Assembly (NCBI GenBank): GCA_011390165.1
Contig: JAABSV010000033.1
Location: 1-44,600 of the forward strand
Reading direction: 5' to 3'
DNA length: 44,600 nt
Source: Desulfobulbaceae bacterium
GTDB taxonomy: Bacteria > Desulfobacterota > Desulfobulbia > Desulfobulbales > Desulfocapsaceae
Shown: piece after piece, positions 8,258 through 16,351 of the stretch
Position numbering within the stretch: the first letter of the stretch is position 1
Layout: every line of letters begins with the position of its first letter
Translations under genes and position numbers: made by a program
The notes under the pieces: generated by a model
The model's input: the letters and a program-made list of their open reading frames with translations, nothing else
Database searches by the model: none
What the model was told of the DNA's origin: nothing

Positions 8258-8346
8258 CGCCCCGCCGGGCCTCTCGCAATGCAACCGTCAGCAAGGACCA
8301 GCCACCCGTGGACCGCCTGTGTACTGTCCGAGGACCGTCCACGGGT
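8258..8346. repeat. Partial duplication of the element's 3' arm with a new hairpin
   Basis: Bases from about 8258 repeat the 3' end and flank of copy 1 (from about 8165) at high identity. Both contain the GGGCCTYTCGCAATGCAAYC and CGTCAGCAAGGACCA blocks about 95 bp apart. After an insertion of roughly 11 bases, both also share a GAGGACCGTCC segment. The second copy ends in a perfect 10-bp inverted repeat, ACCCGTGGAC (8304-8313) with GTCCACGGGT (8337-8346). No protein gene is supported here. Confidence 0.65.
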
Positions 8347-8419
8347 CACACATGGGGCTATTCTGCCGCGCGGGGGTAGGGCTGCACCCATTCATGACAG
8401 GCGACAACCGGCGAGAAAA

Positions 8420-8938
8420 TTAGTCATCCTCGAGGAGAAAGGCAATATGCTCAAGGAGGGCCCGGGCCCAGATCTCATAGGCGGCAGCGGTGATATGGAC
8501 CCCGTCCGCCTGAAAGATCTCCGCTTCGGAGGTGGCAAGGCGCTGGTAGATATCAAGGAAACAGCTGCCGGTCTGTCTGGTCAGCGCCTCGATCCGCTGA
8601 TTCAGGGCTGGTACCTGCTCGGTGAAGGGCGGCTGGCGGAGGGGGAAAAGGCTGCTGGCGACGATTTCGGCGGCGGGGTAGTCGTGGTGCAGGCGGACGA
8701 GAATCCGCTTGTAGTTGTCGAGCAGGTCGGGCTGGCCACACAGCAGATCGTTGGTGCCGACCATGACCATGATGGTGTCGGGGGCACTGATTCTTTTGCT
8801 GATCTCCGGCAGGGTGGTGAGGAGATCGCCGGTCATACTGCCCGGGACCGCCAGATTGATCACCTGCTGGCCGGGAATGCGCCGTTGCCAGTCGAAGCCG
8901 GCGGGGAGGGAGTCGCCGAGAAGGAGAAGTGTGGTCAT
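8420..8938 (-). CDS. SGNH/GDSL-type esterase or lipase
   Basis: This 172-residue hydrolase carries the four SGNH blocks: GDS with Ser10 as nucleophile ('LLLLGDSLPAG'), Gly33 of the block II loop, GTND with Asn63, and DGVH with Asp145 and His148. The order and size fit single-domain TesA/GDSL esterases that hydrolyse acyl esters, thioesters or acetylated sugars. There is no signal peptide, so it should act in the cytoplasm unless the true start lies further upstream. Its ATG overlaps the stop of glgX by 4 bp (ATGA), so it is translated from the glgX transcript. That partnership hints at a carbohydrate-ester substrate, but this is inference from position only. The 3' end abuts the repeat-rich spacer. 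Confidence 0.88.
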   Translation of the reverse strand: MTTLLLLGDSLPAGFDWQRRIPGQQVINLAVPGSMTGDLLTTLPEISKRISAPDTIMVMVGTNDLLCGQPDLLDNYKRILVRLHHDYPAAEIVASSLFPLRQPPFTEQVPALNQRIEALTRQTGSCFLDIYQRLATSEAEIFQADGVHITAAAYEIWARALLEHIAFLLEDD

Positions 8939-11067
8939 GGTTGTATGGTGCCGTCGTCGGTAAGGGGGATGGCTTGCCTGCTGCCTGGGCTGGACTGGAA
9001 GACCATGCAGCCGTAGGGGAGGAGAGTCGCCGGTCGTTCCGGCCGGTGTCGCGGGGCCCGGCCAAGATCGAGAAAGTCGGCCGGCGGCAGGGCCGCAGTA
9101 TCAATTATCCGGTACCAGTGGTTGCCGACGGGAGGGTCCGGCAGGGTGAAGTGGAGGGGGGTGTGGCGGTCACCGTTCACGGCGACAAAAAAGGCAGCAG
9201 CCGGCGATACCCCGGCAGCCGGGCGAAGCAGGAAGCCCAGACCATGGCAGTCGGCCGACCAGTTCTCCTCTCCGGGGCGAAGATACTGCCAGAGAATCTC
9301 GGCATCCTGGCTGCCACCGGCGGTCGGGAAGAAATCTTCGCGGCGAAAATGTGGATAGGCCTTCCGCAGGGCGATACAGCTGGTGAAAAAGCGGAAGAAG
9401 CCGCGGTTGCTGGTCAGCAGGGACCAGTCCAACCAGCTGGTCGGGTTGTCCTGGCACCAGGCGTTGTTATTGCCCCCCTGGCTGCGGCCGAACTCGTCAC
9501 CGGCACAGATCATCGGCACCCCCTGGGAGAGGAGGAGGAGGAGGCTGAAGCTCTTCATCCGCCGCATTCGCAGCCGCTGTACCCGTGGCGGTTCTCCCGG
9601 CCCCTCATGGCCGCTGTTCCAGCTGAGGTTGTGGTTGTCGCCGTCGCGATTCTCTTCGCCGTTGGCAAGGTTCTGCTTCTGGTTGTAGCCGACCAGGTCG
9701 GCGAGGGTGAAGCCGTCGTGGCAGGTGACAAAGTTAATCGAGCAGAGTGGGCTGCGGCCGCTGGGCTGATAGAGGTCGGAGCTGCCGGCAATGCGGGTGG
9801 CAAGATGGGTGATGCTGTTCTCCTTGGAGATCATGAAGGCGCGCACATCGTCGCGGAAGCGGCCGTTCCACTCGGCCCAGCGCGGGTCGGAGGAGAAGCT
9901 GCCCACCTGGTAGAGACCGGCGGCATCCCAGGCCTCGGCGATCAATTTGGTGTCGCGCAGCACCGGGTCTTCGCCGATCGCCTCGATCATCGGCGGGTTG
10001 GGCAGCACCCGCCCCTGGCGGTCGCGGCCGAGAATCGAGGCCAGGTCGAAACGGAAGCCGTCGATGTGCATCTCGGTGACCCAGTAGCGGAGGGAGTCTC
10101 GAATCAGGTGGCGGACCACCGGGTGGTTGCAGTTGACGGTGTTGCCGCAACCGGAATAGTTGAGGTAGTCGGCCTGCTCGTCGAGCAGGTAGTAGACCGG
10201 GTTATCGATGCCCCGGAAGCTGCTGGTGGTGCCGCTGTAGCCCCCCTCGCCGGTGTGGTTGTAGACCATGTCGAGATAGACCTCGATGCCGGCCTGATGC
10301 AGAGTGAGAACCATGGTCTTGAATTCGTCGACCACCGCCGCCGGGTCGGCGGCGTAGCCGGGGTGCAGAGCAAAAAAGGAGACCGGGTTATAGCCCCAGA
10401 AGTTTTTCAGCCGCTCGCCGCTCTGCGGGTGGAAGAAGACGGTGTCGTTCTCGTCGAATGCGGTGACCGGCATCAGCTCCACCGCGGTCACCCCCAGTTT
10501 CTGCAGGTAGGGAATCTTTTCGATCACCCCGCGGAAGGTGCCCGGGGCGCTGACCCCGGAACTGGGATGATGGGTGAAACCGCGGACATGCAGCTCGTAG
10601 ATGATGGTCTCGGCCAGCGGAGTCTTCAGTGGTCGGTCGTTTTGCCAGTCAAAGTCGTGGGTCACCACCCGGCAGCAGGTGGTCTGGCCGTGTTCGGCCA
10701 CCTCCCCCCAGAGGCGTGGCCGCAGGGCATGGGCGTAGGGGTCGATGAGGATTTTGTCGGGAAAAAAGACCAGGCCGGGCTGGCCCTGTCCCTCGGGGCC
10801 GGTCAGGCGGTAGCCGTAGGTGAAGTCTTTCTCTTTGATGGCCAGGAGGATATGCCAGAGGTCGCCGGTGCGGTTTTCGCCGGGGTCAAGGGCGAACTCC
10901 CGGCGGCTTGCTATCCCCTCGGGGCCGGGGGAGAAATCGACGACCAGACTGACCCCGGTGGCATGGCGGGCAAAGAGGGAAAAATTCACCCCCTCGGCAA
11001 GGACGGTAAGCCCCATGGGCAGGGGGTGGCCGCGTCGGCGGATATCGGCGGTACGGGTGGTGGACAT
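8935..11067 (-). CDS. glgX: Glycogen debranching enzyme GlgX (GH13 isoamylase type)
   Basis: From ATG 11067 the product has 710 residues, close to the usual GlgX length. The frame is open to 11352 but the extra residues cross the start region of the divergent gene. The N-terminal CBM48-like domain begins 'HPLPMGLTVLAEGVNFSLF'. The GH13 barrel follows, with 'DMVYNHTGEGG', the nucleophile motif 'GFRFDLASILGRD' (Asp341), the acid/base region 'LIAEAWDAAG' and the 'FVTCHDGFTLADLV' motif. 'MICAGDEFGRSQGGNNNAW' is characteristic of GlgX/TreX debranching enzymes. The enzyme hydrolyses alpha-1,6 branch points of glycogen or its limit dextrins in the cytoplasm. It forms a two-gene operon with the SGNH hydrolase. 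No other glycogen gene is in the window. The start codon has a weak ribosome site, so the N-terminus is uncertain by a few residues. Confidence 0.95.
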   Translation of the reverse strand: MSTTRTADIRRRGHPLPMGLTVLAEGVNFSLFARHATGVSLVVDFSPGPEGIASRREFALDPGENRTGDLWHILLAIKEKDFTYGYRLTGPEGQGQPGLVFFPDKILIDPYAHALRPRLWGEVAEHGQTTCCRVVTHDFDWQNDRPLKTPLAETIIYELHVRGFTHHPSSGVSAPGTFRGVIEKIPYLQKLGVTAVELMPVTAFDENDTVFFHPQSGERLKNFWGYNPVSFFALHPGYAADPAAVVDEFKTMVLTLHQAGIEVYLDMVYNHTGEGGYSGTTSSFRGIDNPVYYLLDEQADYLNYSGCGNTVNCNHPVVRHLIRDSLRYWVTEMHIDGFRFDLASILGRDRQGRVLPNPPMIEAIGEDPVLRDTKLIAEAWDAAGLYQVGSFSSDPRWAEWNGRFRDDVRAFMISKENSITHLATRIAGSSDLYQPSGRSPLCSINFVTCHDGFTLADLVGYNQKQNLANGEENRDGDNHNLSWNSGHEGPGEPPRVQRLRMRRMKSFSLLLLLSQGVPMICAGDEFGRSQGGNNNAWCQDNPTSWLDWSLLTSNRGFFRFFTSCIALRKAYPHFRREDFFPTAGGSQDAEILWQYLRPGEENWSADCHGLGFLLRPAAGVSPAAAFFVAVNGDRHTPLHFTLPDPPVGNHWYRIIDTAALPPADFLDLGRAPRHRPERPATLLPYGCMVFQSSPGSRQAIPLTDDGTIQP

Positions 11068-11227
11068 GCCGGCAATGATACCTACTTTTACCCGACAGGT
11101 AAACTCCTTCCGTATCTGCTCAGAGAAAATCGGCGGTCGGCGGGGGCAGTCGGTGGGGACAGGCGGCTTGCCGCCGGTGAGGAAAGTAACAAAGAGATCG
11201 CGCCCGGGGCGGCGGGGGAGAACGTTT

Positions 11228-12163
11228 ATGGGGATGTTCCACAATCTGCAACTTGGTGAGCGGACGATCAGCCCGATTGACTGGGAGATGAACCCTGACA
11301 TCTCCTTCGGGACCTTTGAATCCTGGGGGGGGCGTGAGCGGGTCCGCAACAACGATGAATGTGTCTACTATTTTTTTGTCGACAACTGGGGTGAGGAACC
11401 GAAACTCTGCCTGATGGAGCGGGCGGTCAAGCATGCCCGGGTGCTTGCCGAGGTGCGGGCGCCGGCGGCAATGGTTCGTGACTGCGTCGCCGGGCAGGGG
11501 GCCTCCTCGATATTCGAGAAAAGTTATGCGATCAACGAACAGCTGAAGAACTGGCTCATCGAGCATGTCCTGGATGGTGGTGACCCGCAACTTGTGGTGC
11601 CCCGCGTCGAGGTGGTGGTGGTGGAGGATATGGGGCCGCCGCTGTCGGAGGCGGAGGCGGTGGTGGAGGATATGGTCGATTTGCCGGCCGAGCCGGCGGT
11701 AGTTAACGATGGCGAGATCGCCCTCCTGGTCCGTCGCTGGAACTTTTACGAGGCCGAGTACAATCCCGACGGCAGCTTTGCCAACCGCCTCGGCGCCGGG
11801 CCGGACCCGGAGGTGGTTCTCGACCACCGCACCGGTCTGATGTGGCAGAGTCGGGGGTTGGATATCGGCTCGATCCGCATGACCCGCAAGCGGATCGACA
11901 GCCTCAACGCCGCCTCCTTCGCCGGTTTTGCCGATTGGCGGCTGCCGACCATGGAAGAGGCGCTGTCACTCATGGAGCCGCGAAAAAACAGCAAGGATGT
12001 CCATCTCCACCCCTGTTTCTCGGTGGAACAGCCCTTCATCTTTGTTGCCGCCCAGCGCCGCCCGGGAGGCTACTGGTTCGTTGATTACAAGCAGGGGCGA
12101 GCCTTCTGGAGTTCAGGGACAATCCCCGGCGGTTTCGCCCGACTGGTCCGCCGCTTTCGCTGA
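11228..12163 (+). CDS. DUF1566 (Lcl C-terminal domain) protein
   Basis: ATG 11228 follows GGGGAG by seven bases and gives 311 residues starting 'MGMFHNLQLGERTISPIDW'. The first 130 residues have no clear family; 'TFESWGGRERVRNNDECVYYFFVDNW' is an aromatic-rich patch, too long to be a known motif. A Val/Glu/Asp-rich linker (about 125-165) repeats 'VVEDM'. The C-terminal third is a DUF1566/Lcl domain: 'VVLDHRTGLMWQSRGL', 'AASFAGFADWRLPTMEEALSL' and 'GYWFVDYKQGRAFWSS'. This C-type-lectin-like module is common in uncharacterised proteins of anaerobes. There is no signal peptide from this start. It diverges from glgX across a 160-bp gap with no obvious promoter and is closed by a terminator. The cellular role is unknown. 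Confidence 0.8.
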   Translation: MGMFHNLQLGERTISPIDWEMNPDISFGTFESWGGRERVRNNDECVYYFFVDNWGEEPKLCLMERAVKHARVLAEVRAPAAMVRDCVAGQGASSIFEKSYAINEQLKNWLIEHVLDGGDPQLVVPRVEVVVVEDMGPPLSEAEAVVEDMVDLPAEPAVVNDGEIALLVRRWNFYEAEYNPDGSFANRLGAGPDPEVVLDHRTGLMWQSRGLDIGSIRMTRKRIDSLNAASFAGFADWRLPTMEEALSLMEPRKNSKDVHLHPCFSVEQPFIFVAAQRRPGGYWFVDYKQGRAFWSSGTIPGGFARLVRRFR

Positions 12164-12167
12164 CCGC

Positions 12168-12211
12168 CACCCCGCCATTTCAGCCGGGAGAGGCGTGGTG
12201 GGGTGTTTTTT
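12168..12211 (+). terminator. Rho-independent terminator after the DUF1566 gene
   Basis: CACCCC plus GCC (12168-12176) pairs with GGC and GGGGTG (12192-12205) around a bulge, immediately followed by six T (12206-12211). It sits five bases after the DUF1566 stop. Confidence 0.65.
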
Positions 12212-12252
12212 CGTCTAGGCGACAGGGGGATCGTCGTGGTAGAGTGGCCGTC

Positions 12253-14124
12253 ATGAAGAGATCCCTCTCCCCTCTCCCGGTACTTTTCTGGTTGCTGCTG
12301 GCCAGCGGCGCAGCCGCCGCCCAGCCGGTGGTTCTGCCCCTTACCCTCGATCACCAACTGCTCGCCGGCCTGGTCCGCGCCACCGCCTTTACCGGCCCCG
12401 GCCAGAGTGTCGCTCTGGTTGGCGGCCCCACCGACTGCACCTCTCTCAGCCTTGCCGAGCCACGTTTTTCGTCGGCGGCCGGCCTTCTCCGTCTGGAGAG
12501 CAAGATCTCCATCCGGTTGGGGACCGAGGTGGGCGAGAAATGCCTCTTCCCCATGGCCTGGCAGGGCTACCTGGAGCTGTTTCAACAGCCGCTCTTTGCC
12601 GCCGACAGCTTCCAGCTCTCCCTGCGCACGGTGGACTCCCGGTTGCTTGGTTCGAACCGGGAGCCGGCGGTGGTTGCCGGTCTGCTCTGGGAATTTGCCA
12701 AACCACCGGTATACGCCCATCTCGACCGGATTCGCATCGAACTGGCACCACCAGTCCGGCAGGTGCGGGATTTCCTGTTGCCGCTCTTCCACCAGCAGGC
12801 CCGGCAGGAGGCCCTGGCCATGCTCGACAGCCTCCGTGGCGGGGAGGTTCGGGTCACTGGTGATGCAGTGATGGTCGACCTCCACGCCGAGGTGAGCGAT
12901 ATCTATCTTCCCCCGCCGGCGGCGGAACAGCCACCGCTCACCGCTGTCGAGCGGCAGCGGCTGGTGCGGCTCTGGGAGACCTGGGATGCCTTTCTCGTCC
13001 GCCTCCTCCTCACCATTGCCGGGGATAATCTCAGTGCTGCCGATCAGGACACCCTCATGGCAGTCCTCCTCGATACCCGCTATCTCTTTGCCGAGGCCCT
13101 GGCCAGCGACCGTCCTGACCGCGACTTTGTCCGTGCCCAGTTCGTGCACATCTGGCCGCAGCTGGCACCAATCTTTCGTCGACAGATCTACGCCCGCGGT
13201 GAGGCAAACAGCCTCGGCTATCTCGCTTTTTTCACCGCCGCCGATGCCCTGGCGGTGTTTGATCGGATGGGGCCGACTCTGGGGGTGGAAATCAGTCGGG
13301 AGGGGCTGCTGCGGCTGGCGACCATGCTTGCCGGCGAGGAAACCGTCCTGCCCTATTCGCCGGAGGTCGACCGCCGTCTCCGCCGCCTGCTGCGGCTGCC
13401 GGCGGTCGAGCCGCTTTCCGGCTGGCGGCAGGATTGGAACCCATCCCGCTCCGGTACCTGGGCGGATTATCCGTCCTCCGGCGCCGGCTTTTTCCCCGGC
13501 CTCCGCCACTGGTGGTCGGGGGTGGCCTGGGCCGGCGATATTCCCGCCTTTACCGAGATCCTCCGCTGGAAGGTTCCGGGTGGTGCTGTCGACGATTATC
13601 TACGCCGGGTGCGGGCGGTGCTGGCCGAGGCCTCCGGCCAGCTCATCGAACAGGGGAATATCCCCCCCGGGCTAACGGAGATGTTTGCCGAGATGGTTGT
13701 GGCCATGGCCTGGCAGGAGAGCTGTTTTCGCCAGTTTGTCGTGAAAAAAAAGACTCTGACCTATCTCCTCTCCTCCAACCGCACCTCGGTGGGGCTGATG
13801 CAGGTAAACGAGCGGGTCTGGCGGGGGATGTACAACCAGGAACGGCTGCGCTGGGATATCCACTACAACGCCCGGGCAGGAGTGGAGATTGCCGATTTGT
13901 ACCTCCGCCAGTATGCCCTCCGCGACGGGGAAGGAGAGGATGCCAGGCTCCTTGCCCGGGGAGTGTACGCAATGTACAACGGCGGTCCCGGCCAGTACCG
14001 TAAATTTCTCGCCCGGGAACGTTCCGGCCAACTCTACCGCAGTGACCGGCTCTTTGCCGAAAAACTGCAGTGGGTCGCCGGGAACGCCTGGGAGCAGCTG
14101 AGCGGTTGTTTTCCCAGGGGGTGA
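12253..14124 (+). CDS. Exported lytic transglycosylase-like protein (SLT domain)
   Basis: The ATG at 12253 gives 623 residues with a signal peptide ('MKRSLSPLPVLFWLLL' then 'ASGAAAAQ', cleavage near residue 23). An in-frame GTG at 12244 is an alternative start. Residues about 30-450 are a long helical or mixed region without a family I recognise, containing alpha-helical runs and many Leu/Arg pairs. The C-terminal SLT domain (about 475-620) has the catalytic Glu489 in 'AMAWQESCFRQF', then 'SVGLMQVNERVW', 'GVEIADLYLRQY' and 'GVYAMYNGGPGQYRKF', the usual GLMQ, AYN-type and GG-P motifs. Such enzymes cleave the MurNAc-GlcNAc bond of peptidoglycan without water. The large N-terminal extension distinguishes it from simple Slt35 or MltC types. 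It follows the terminator, so it is transcribed separately. Confidence 0.88.
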   Translation: MKRSLSPLPVLFWLLLASGAAAAQPVVLPLTLDHQLLAGLVRATAFTGPGQSVALVGGPTDCTSLSLAEPRFSSAAGLLRLESKISIRLGTEVGEKCLFPMAWQGYLELFQQPLFAADSFQLSLRTVDSRLLGSNREPAVVAGLLWEFAKPPVYAHLDRIRIELAPPVRQVRDFLLPLFHQQARQEALAMLDSLRGGEVRVTGDAVMVDLHAEVSDIYLPPPAAEQPPLTAVERQRLVRLWETWDAFLVRLLLTIAGDNLSAADQDTLMAVLLDTRYLFAEALASDRPDRDFVRAQFVHIWPQLAPIFRRQIYARGEANSLGYLAFFTAADALAVFDRMGPTLGVEISREGLLRLATMLAGEETVLPYSPEVDRRLRRLLRLPAVEPLSGWRQDWNPSRSGTWADYPSSGAGFFPGLRHWWSGVAWAGDIPAFTEILRWKVPGGAVDDYLRRVRAVLAEASGQLIEQGNIPPGLTEMFAEMVVAMAWQESCFRQFVVKKKTLTYLLSSNRTSVGLMQVNERVWRGMYNQERLRWDIHYNARAGVEIADLYLRQYALRDGEGEDARLLARGVYAMYNGGPGQYRKFLARERSGQLYRSDRLFAEKLQWVAGNAWEQLSGCFPRG

Positions 14125-14316
14125 GGAGGAGGGCGGAGACTGAGGCGAAAGAGGCGGCTGTCACTTCCACCCGAGAAGGCAGGGACGATGGTTGTTGCCG
14201 GCGGCCCAAGGCGTTGCCCGGCCTGAATTGGTTTTTTGGTTTTCTCTTTTCCAGGAGTATCGTATAAGGAAAACTTCCAAAAAGATCCCTCCACCCCCGG
14301 CAGAAGGGCTGCGACC

Positions 14317-14519
14317 TGCGACCTGGTGATCACCGATATGGTGGTGCCCCTCAAGGATGGACTGCAAACGATCATCGAGTTGCGCGAGGATGCCACGGAT
14401 CTGCCGGTGATCGCCATTTCACCATCGCCAAACCTTTCAGCCACTCCCTTCTGGTTGATGTGGTGGCCAGTTTTCTTGCGGTCGGCAACGGCAAGGACGC
14501 TGGTGTCGGAGAGGGGTGA
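14317..14519 (+). pseudogene. Decayed response-regulator receiver domain
   Basis: From 14317 the frame reads CDLVITDMVVPLKDGLQTII and continues 'ELREDATDLPVIAIS', which is a receiver-domain beta3-alpha3-beta4 segment including the phospho-acceptor Asp of 'ITDM'. The expected next part (about 20 residues leading to beta5) is missing. At about 14430 the homology resumes one frame over as 'AKPFSHSLLVDVVASFLAVG', containing the conserved Lys-Pro, and ends in TGA at 14517-14519. The N-terminal acidic pocket is also absent. This is a receiver-domain remnant with an internal deletion and frameshift. The region before it (14125-14316) shows only a T-rich stretch at about 14228-14256 and no gene. Confidence 0.75.
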
Positions 14520-14581
14520 GCGGCAAAGGTGAGGGGGCGGCCGGGGAGGACGGGAGTCCACAAGACAGGAAGAGGTGGCAT

Positions 14582-16276
14582 ATGGATGGAGTGGTAGTCG
14601 TCGGCATGACCCTCAACTATATCGTTGATGCGAGCTGTGGCAAGTTCCGCGACCAGCCGGCCATCGGCATGGCCCTGGAGGAACCCCTCAGCTACGGTGC
14701 CTTGCATGGCCGAATCATCGCTCTTGCCCTCCAGTTGCAGCGGGAAGGGGTGGAAAAGGGCGACCGGGTGGCGATTCTTGCCGAAAACTCCCACCACTGG
14801 GGAATGGCCTACCTGGCCATCGTCCGGCTCGGGGCGGTCGCCGTGCCGATTCTTCCCGATCTGCCGGAAAGCGATGTCCACCACATCATCAAGGAGATGG
14901 CGGTGCGACTCCTCTTCACCACCCAGAAGCAGGTGGAGAAGGTCTATGAATTGCGCCATCTCCTCACCGGGCCGGTTATTACCCTGGATGATTACAGCAG
15001 CGACATCGGTCTCATCCCCCTCACCCCCTTTTCCGCCTACCTGGCCACGGCCCTCACCGCCTTCGGGCAGGCCGTCGGCGACCCGGTGCTGCCCACGGTG
15101 GCCGAGGAAGATCTTGCCTCCATCCTCTACACCTCCGGAACATCCGGTTATTCCAAGGCGGTGATGCTCACCCACCGCAACCTCACCGCCAATGCCTACG
15201 CTGCCGCCGCCCTGATGGTCATCCCTCCCGAGGCGGTGTGGCTCTCCATCCTGCCCATGTCACACACCTACGAGTTCACCTGCGGCTTTATTCTCCCCCT
15301 CCTCTGCGGTGCTCGCATCGCCTACGCCGGCAAGACCCCGACCCCGGCGATCCTGCAAAGGCTTTGCGACCACGAAAAACCCTTTGCCATCTTTGCCGTC
15401 CCCCTGGTGCTGGAGAAGATCTATAAAAAGCGGGTGCTCCCCCAACTGGCGAAGAGTCGGCTGCTCACCGCCCTCTGCCGGGTCGGTTTCACCCGCCGGC
15501 TGATCTACCGGAAAATCGGCCGCAAACTGGTTAATTTTTTCGGTGGCCGTTTGCAGTTGATGGGGGTGGGCGGGGCCGCCCTCAACCCGGAGGTGGAAAA
15601 ATTTCTCCGCGAGGCGGACTTCCCCTATCTGGTCGGCTACGGGATGACCGAGTCCTCGCCCTTGATTGCCGGTGGGCCGGCCGGGGACAAAAGTATTGCC
15701 CTTGGTTCCACCGGTAAGCCGATCCCCGGCGTGGAGGTGAAGATCGCCGATGCCGACGAGAAGGGGATCGGTGAGATCATCGTCTGTGGCCCGAACGTGA
15801 TGCGCGGCTACTACAACGACCCCGAGGCCACCACCGCAGTGCTCGCCAGTGACGGCTGGCTGGCCACCGGTGATCTCGGTTTTTTCGATGCCGAGGGGAA
15901 CCTGCATATCTGCGGCCGTTCAAAAAACGTGATTGTCCTCGCCAACGGCGAGAATGTCTACCCGGAAGCGATTGAGCATCGTCTCAATACCTTCAATTGG
16001 GTGGTGGAGAGCCTGGTGCTGGAAAACGGAGGGCAGGTCGAGGCCTGGATCTACCCCGATTACGAGTATATCGATGAGCAGACGGCCGGTGATTCCCGGC
16101 TTGACCGCCGGAGTTATCTGGAAAACCTGCTGGAGGAGATGCGTCTCGAGGTCAACCGGCAGTTGCCCCCGGCCTCGCGGCTGGCACGAATCTTCGAGCG
16201 GCGGGAGCCCTTCATCAAGACCGCAACCCATAAGATCAAACGCTACCTCTACGGTGGCCGGATGAAGCCAGACTGA
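14582..16276 (+). CDS. AMP-forming acyl-CoA synthetase (long-chain fatty acid:CoA ligase-like)
   Basis: ATG 14582 has GGAAGAGG six bases upstream and gives 564 residues. A nearby ATG at 14606 also fits. The ANL-superfamily motifs are complete: P-loop 'LYTSGTSGYSKAVMLTH' (Tyr183 onward), the A4/A5 motif 'YLVGYGMTESSPLI', 'GWLATGDLGFFD' with the adenylate-binding Asp, and the C-terminal catalytic 'THKIKRYLY' Lys. The short length and helical 'KIYKKRVLPQLAKSRLL' insertion are typical of bacterial long-chain acyl-CoA ligases of the FadD15/AAS type. The reaction is fatty acid + ATP + CoA to acyl-CoA + AMP + PPi, probably at the inner face of the membrane. It lies 75 bp upstream of the molybdopterin enzyme on the same strand. 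Chain-length specificity is not predictable here. Confidence 0.9.
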   Translation: MDGVVVVGMTLNYIVDASCGKFRDQPAIGMALEEPLSYGALHGRIIALALQLQREGVEKGDRVAILAENSHHWGMAYLAIVRLGAVAVPILPDLPESDVHHIIKEMAVRLLFTTQKQVEKVYELRHLLTGPVITLDDYSSDIGLIPLTPFSAYLATALTAFGQAVGDPVLPTVAEEDLASILYTSGTSGYSKAVMLTHRNLTANAYAAAALMVIPPEAVWLSILPMSHTYEFTCGFILPLLCGARIAYAGKTPTPAILQRLCDHEKPFAIFAVPLVLEKIYKKRVLPQLAKSRLLTALCRVGFTRRLIYRKIGRKLVNFFGGRLQLMGVGGAALNPEVEKFLREADFPYLVGYGMTESSPLIAGGPAGDKSIALGSTGKPIPGVEVKIADADEKGIGEIIVCGPNVMRGYYNDPEATTAVLASDGWLATGDLGFFDAEGNLHICGRSKNVIVLANGENVYPEAIEHRLNTFNWVVESLVLENGGQVEAWIYPDYEYIDEQTAGDSRLDRRSYLENLLEEMRLEVNRQLPPASRLARIFERREPFIKTATHKIKRYLYGGRMKPD

Positions 16277-16351
16277 TCGGCGTGATTGTGTCGGAGGGCT
16301 GCGAAGCCGACTGAAGAACGGGCAGTATGAACCTTAGCGGGAGAATGAGCC

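Noticed and set aside
7888..8419. Protein-coding genes across the structured repeat
   Set aside because: Open frames on both strands are Pro/Gly/Arg-rich and are explained by the palindromic repeat and its duplication.
8929..11259. A 776-residue open frame on the plus strand opposite glgX
   Set aside because: GlgX has complete GH13 motifs. The opposite frame is Val/Gly/Glu-rich without motifs and results from high GC at third positions.
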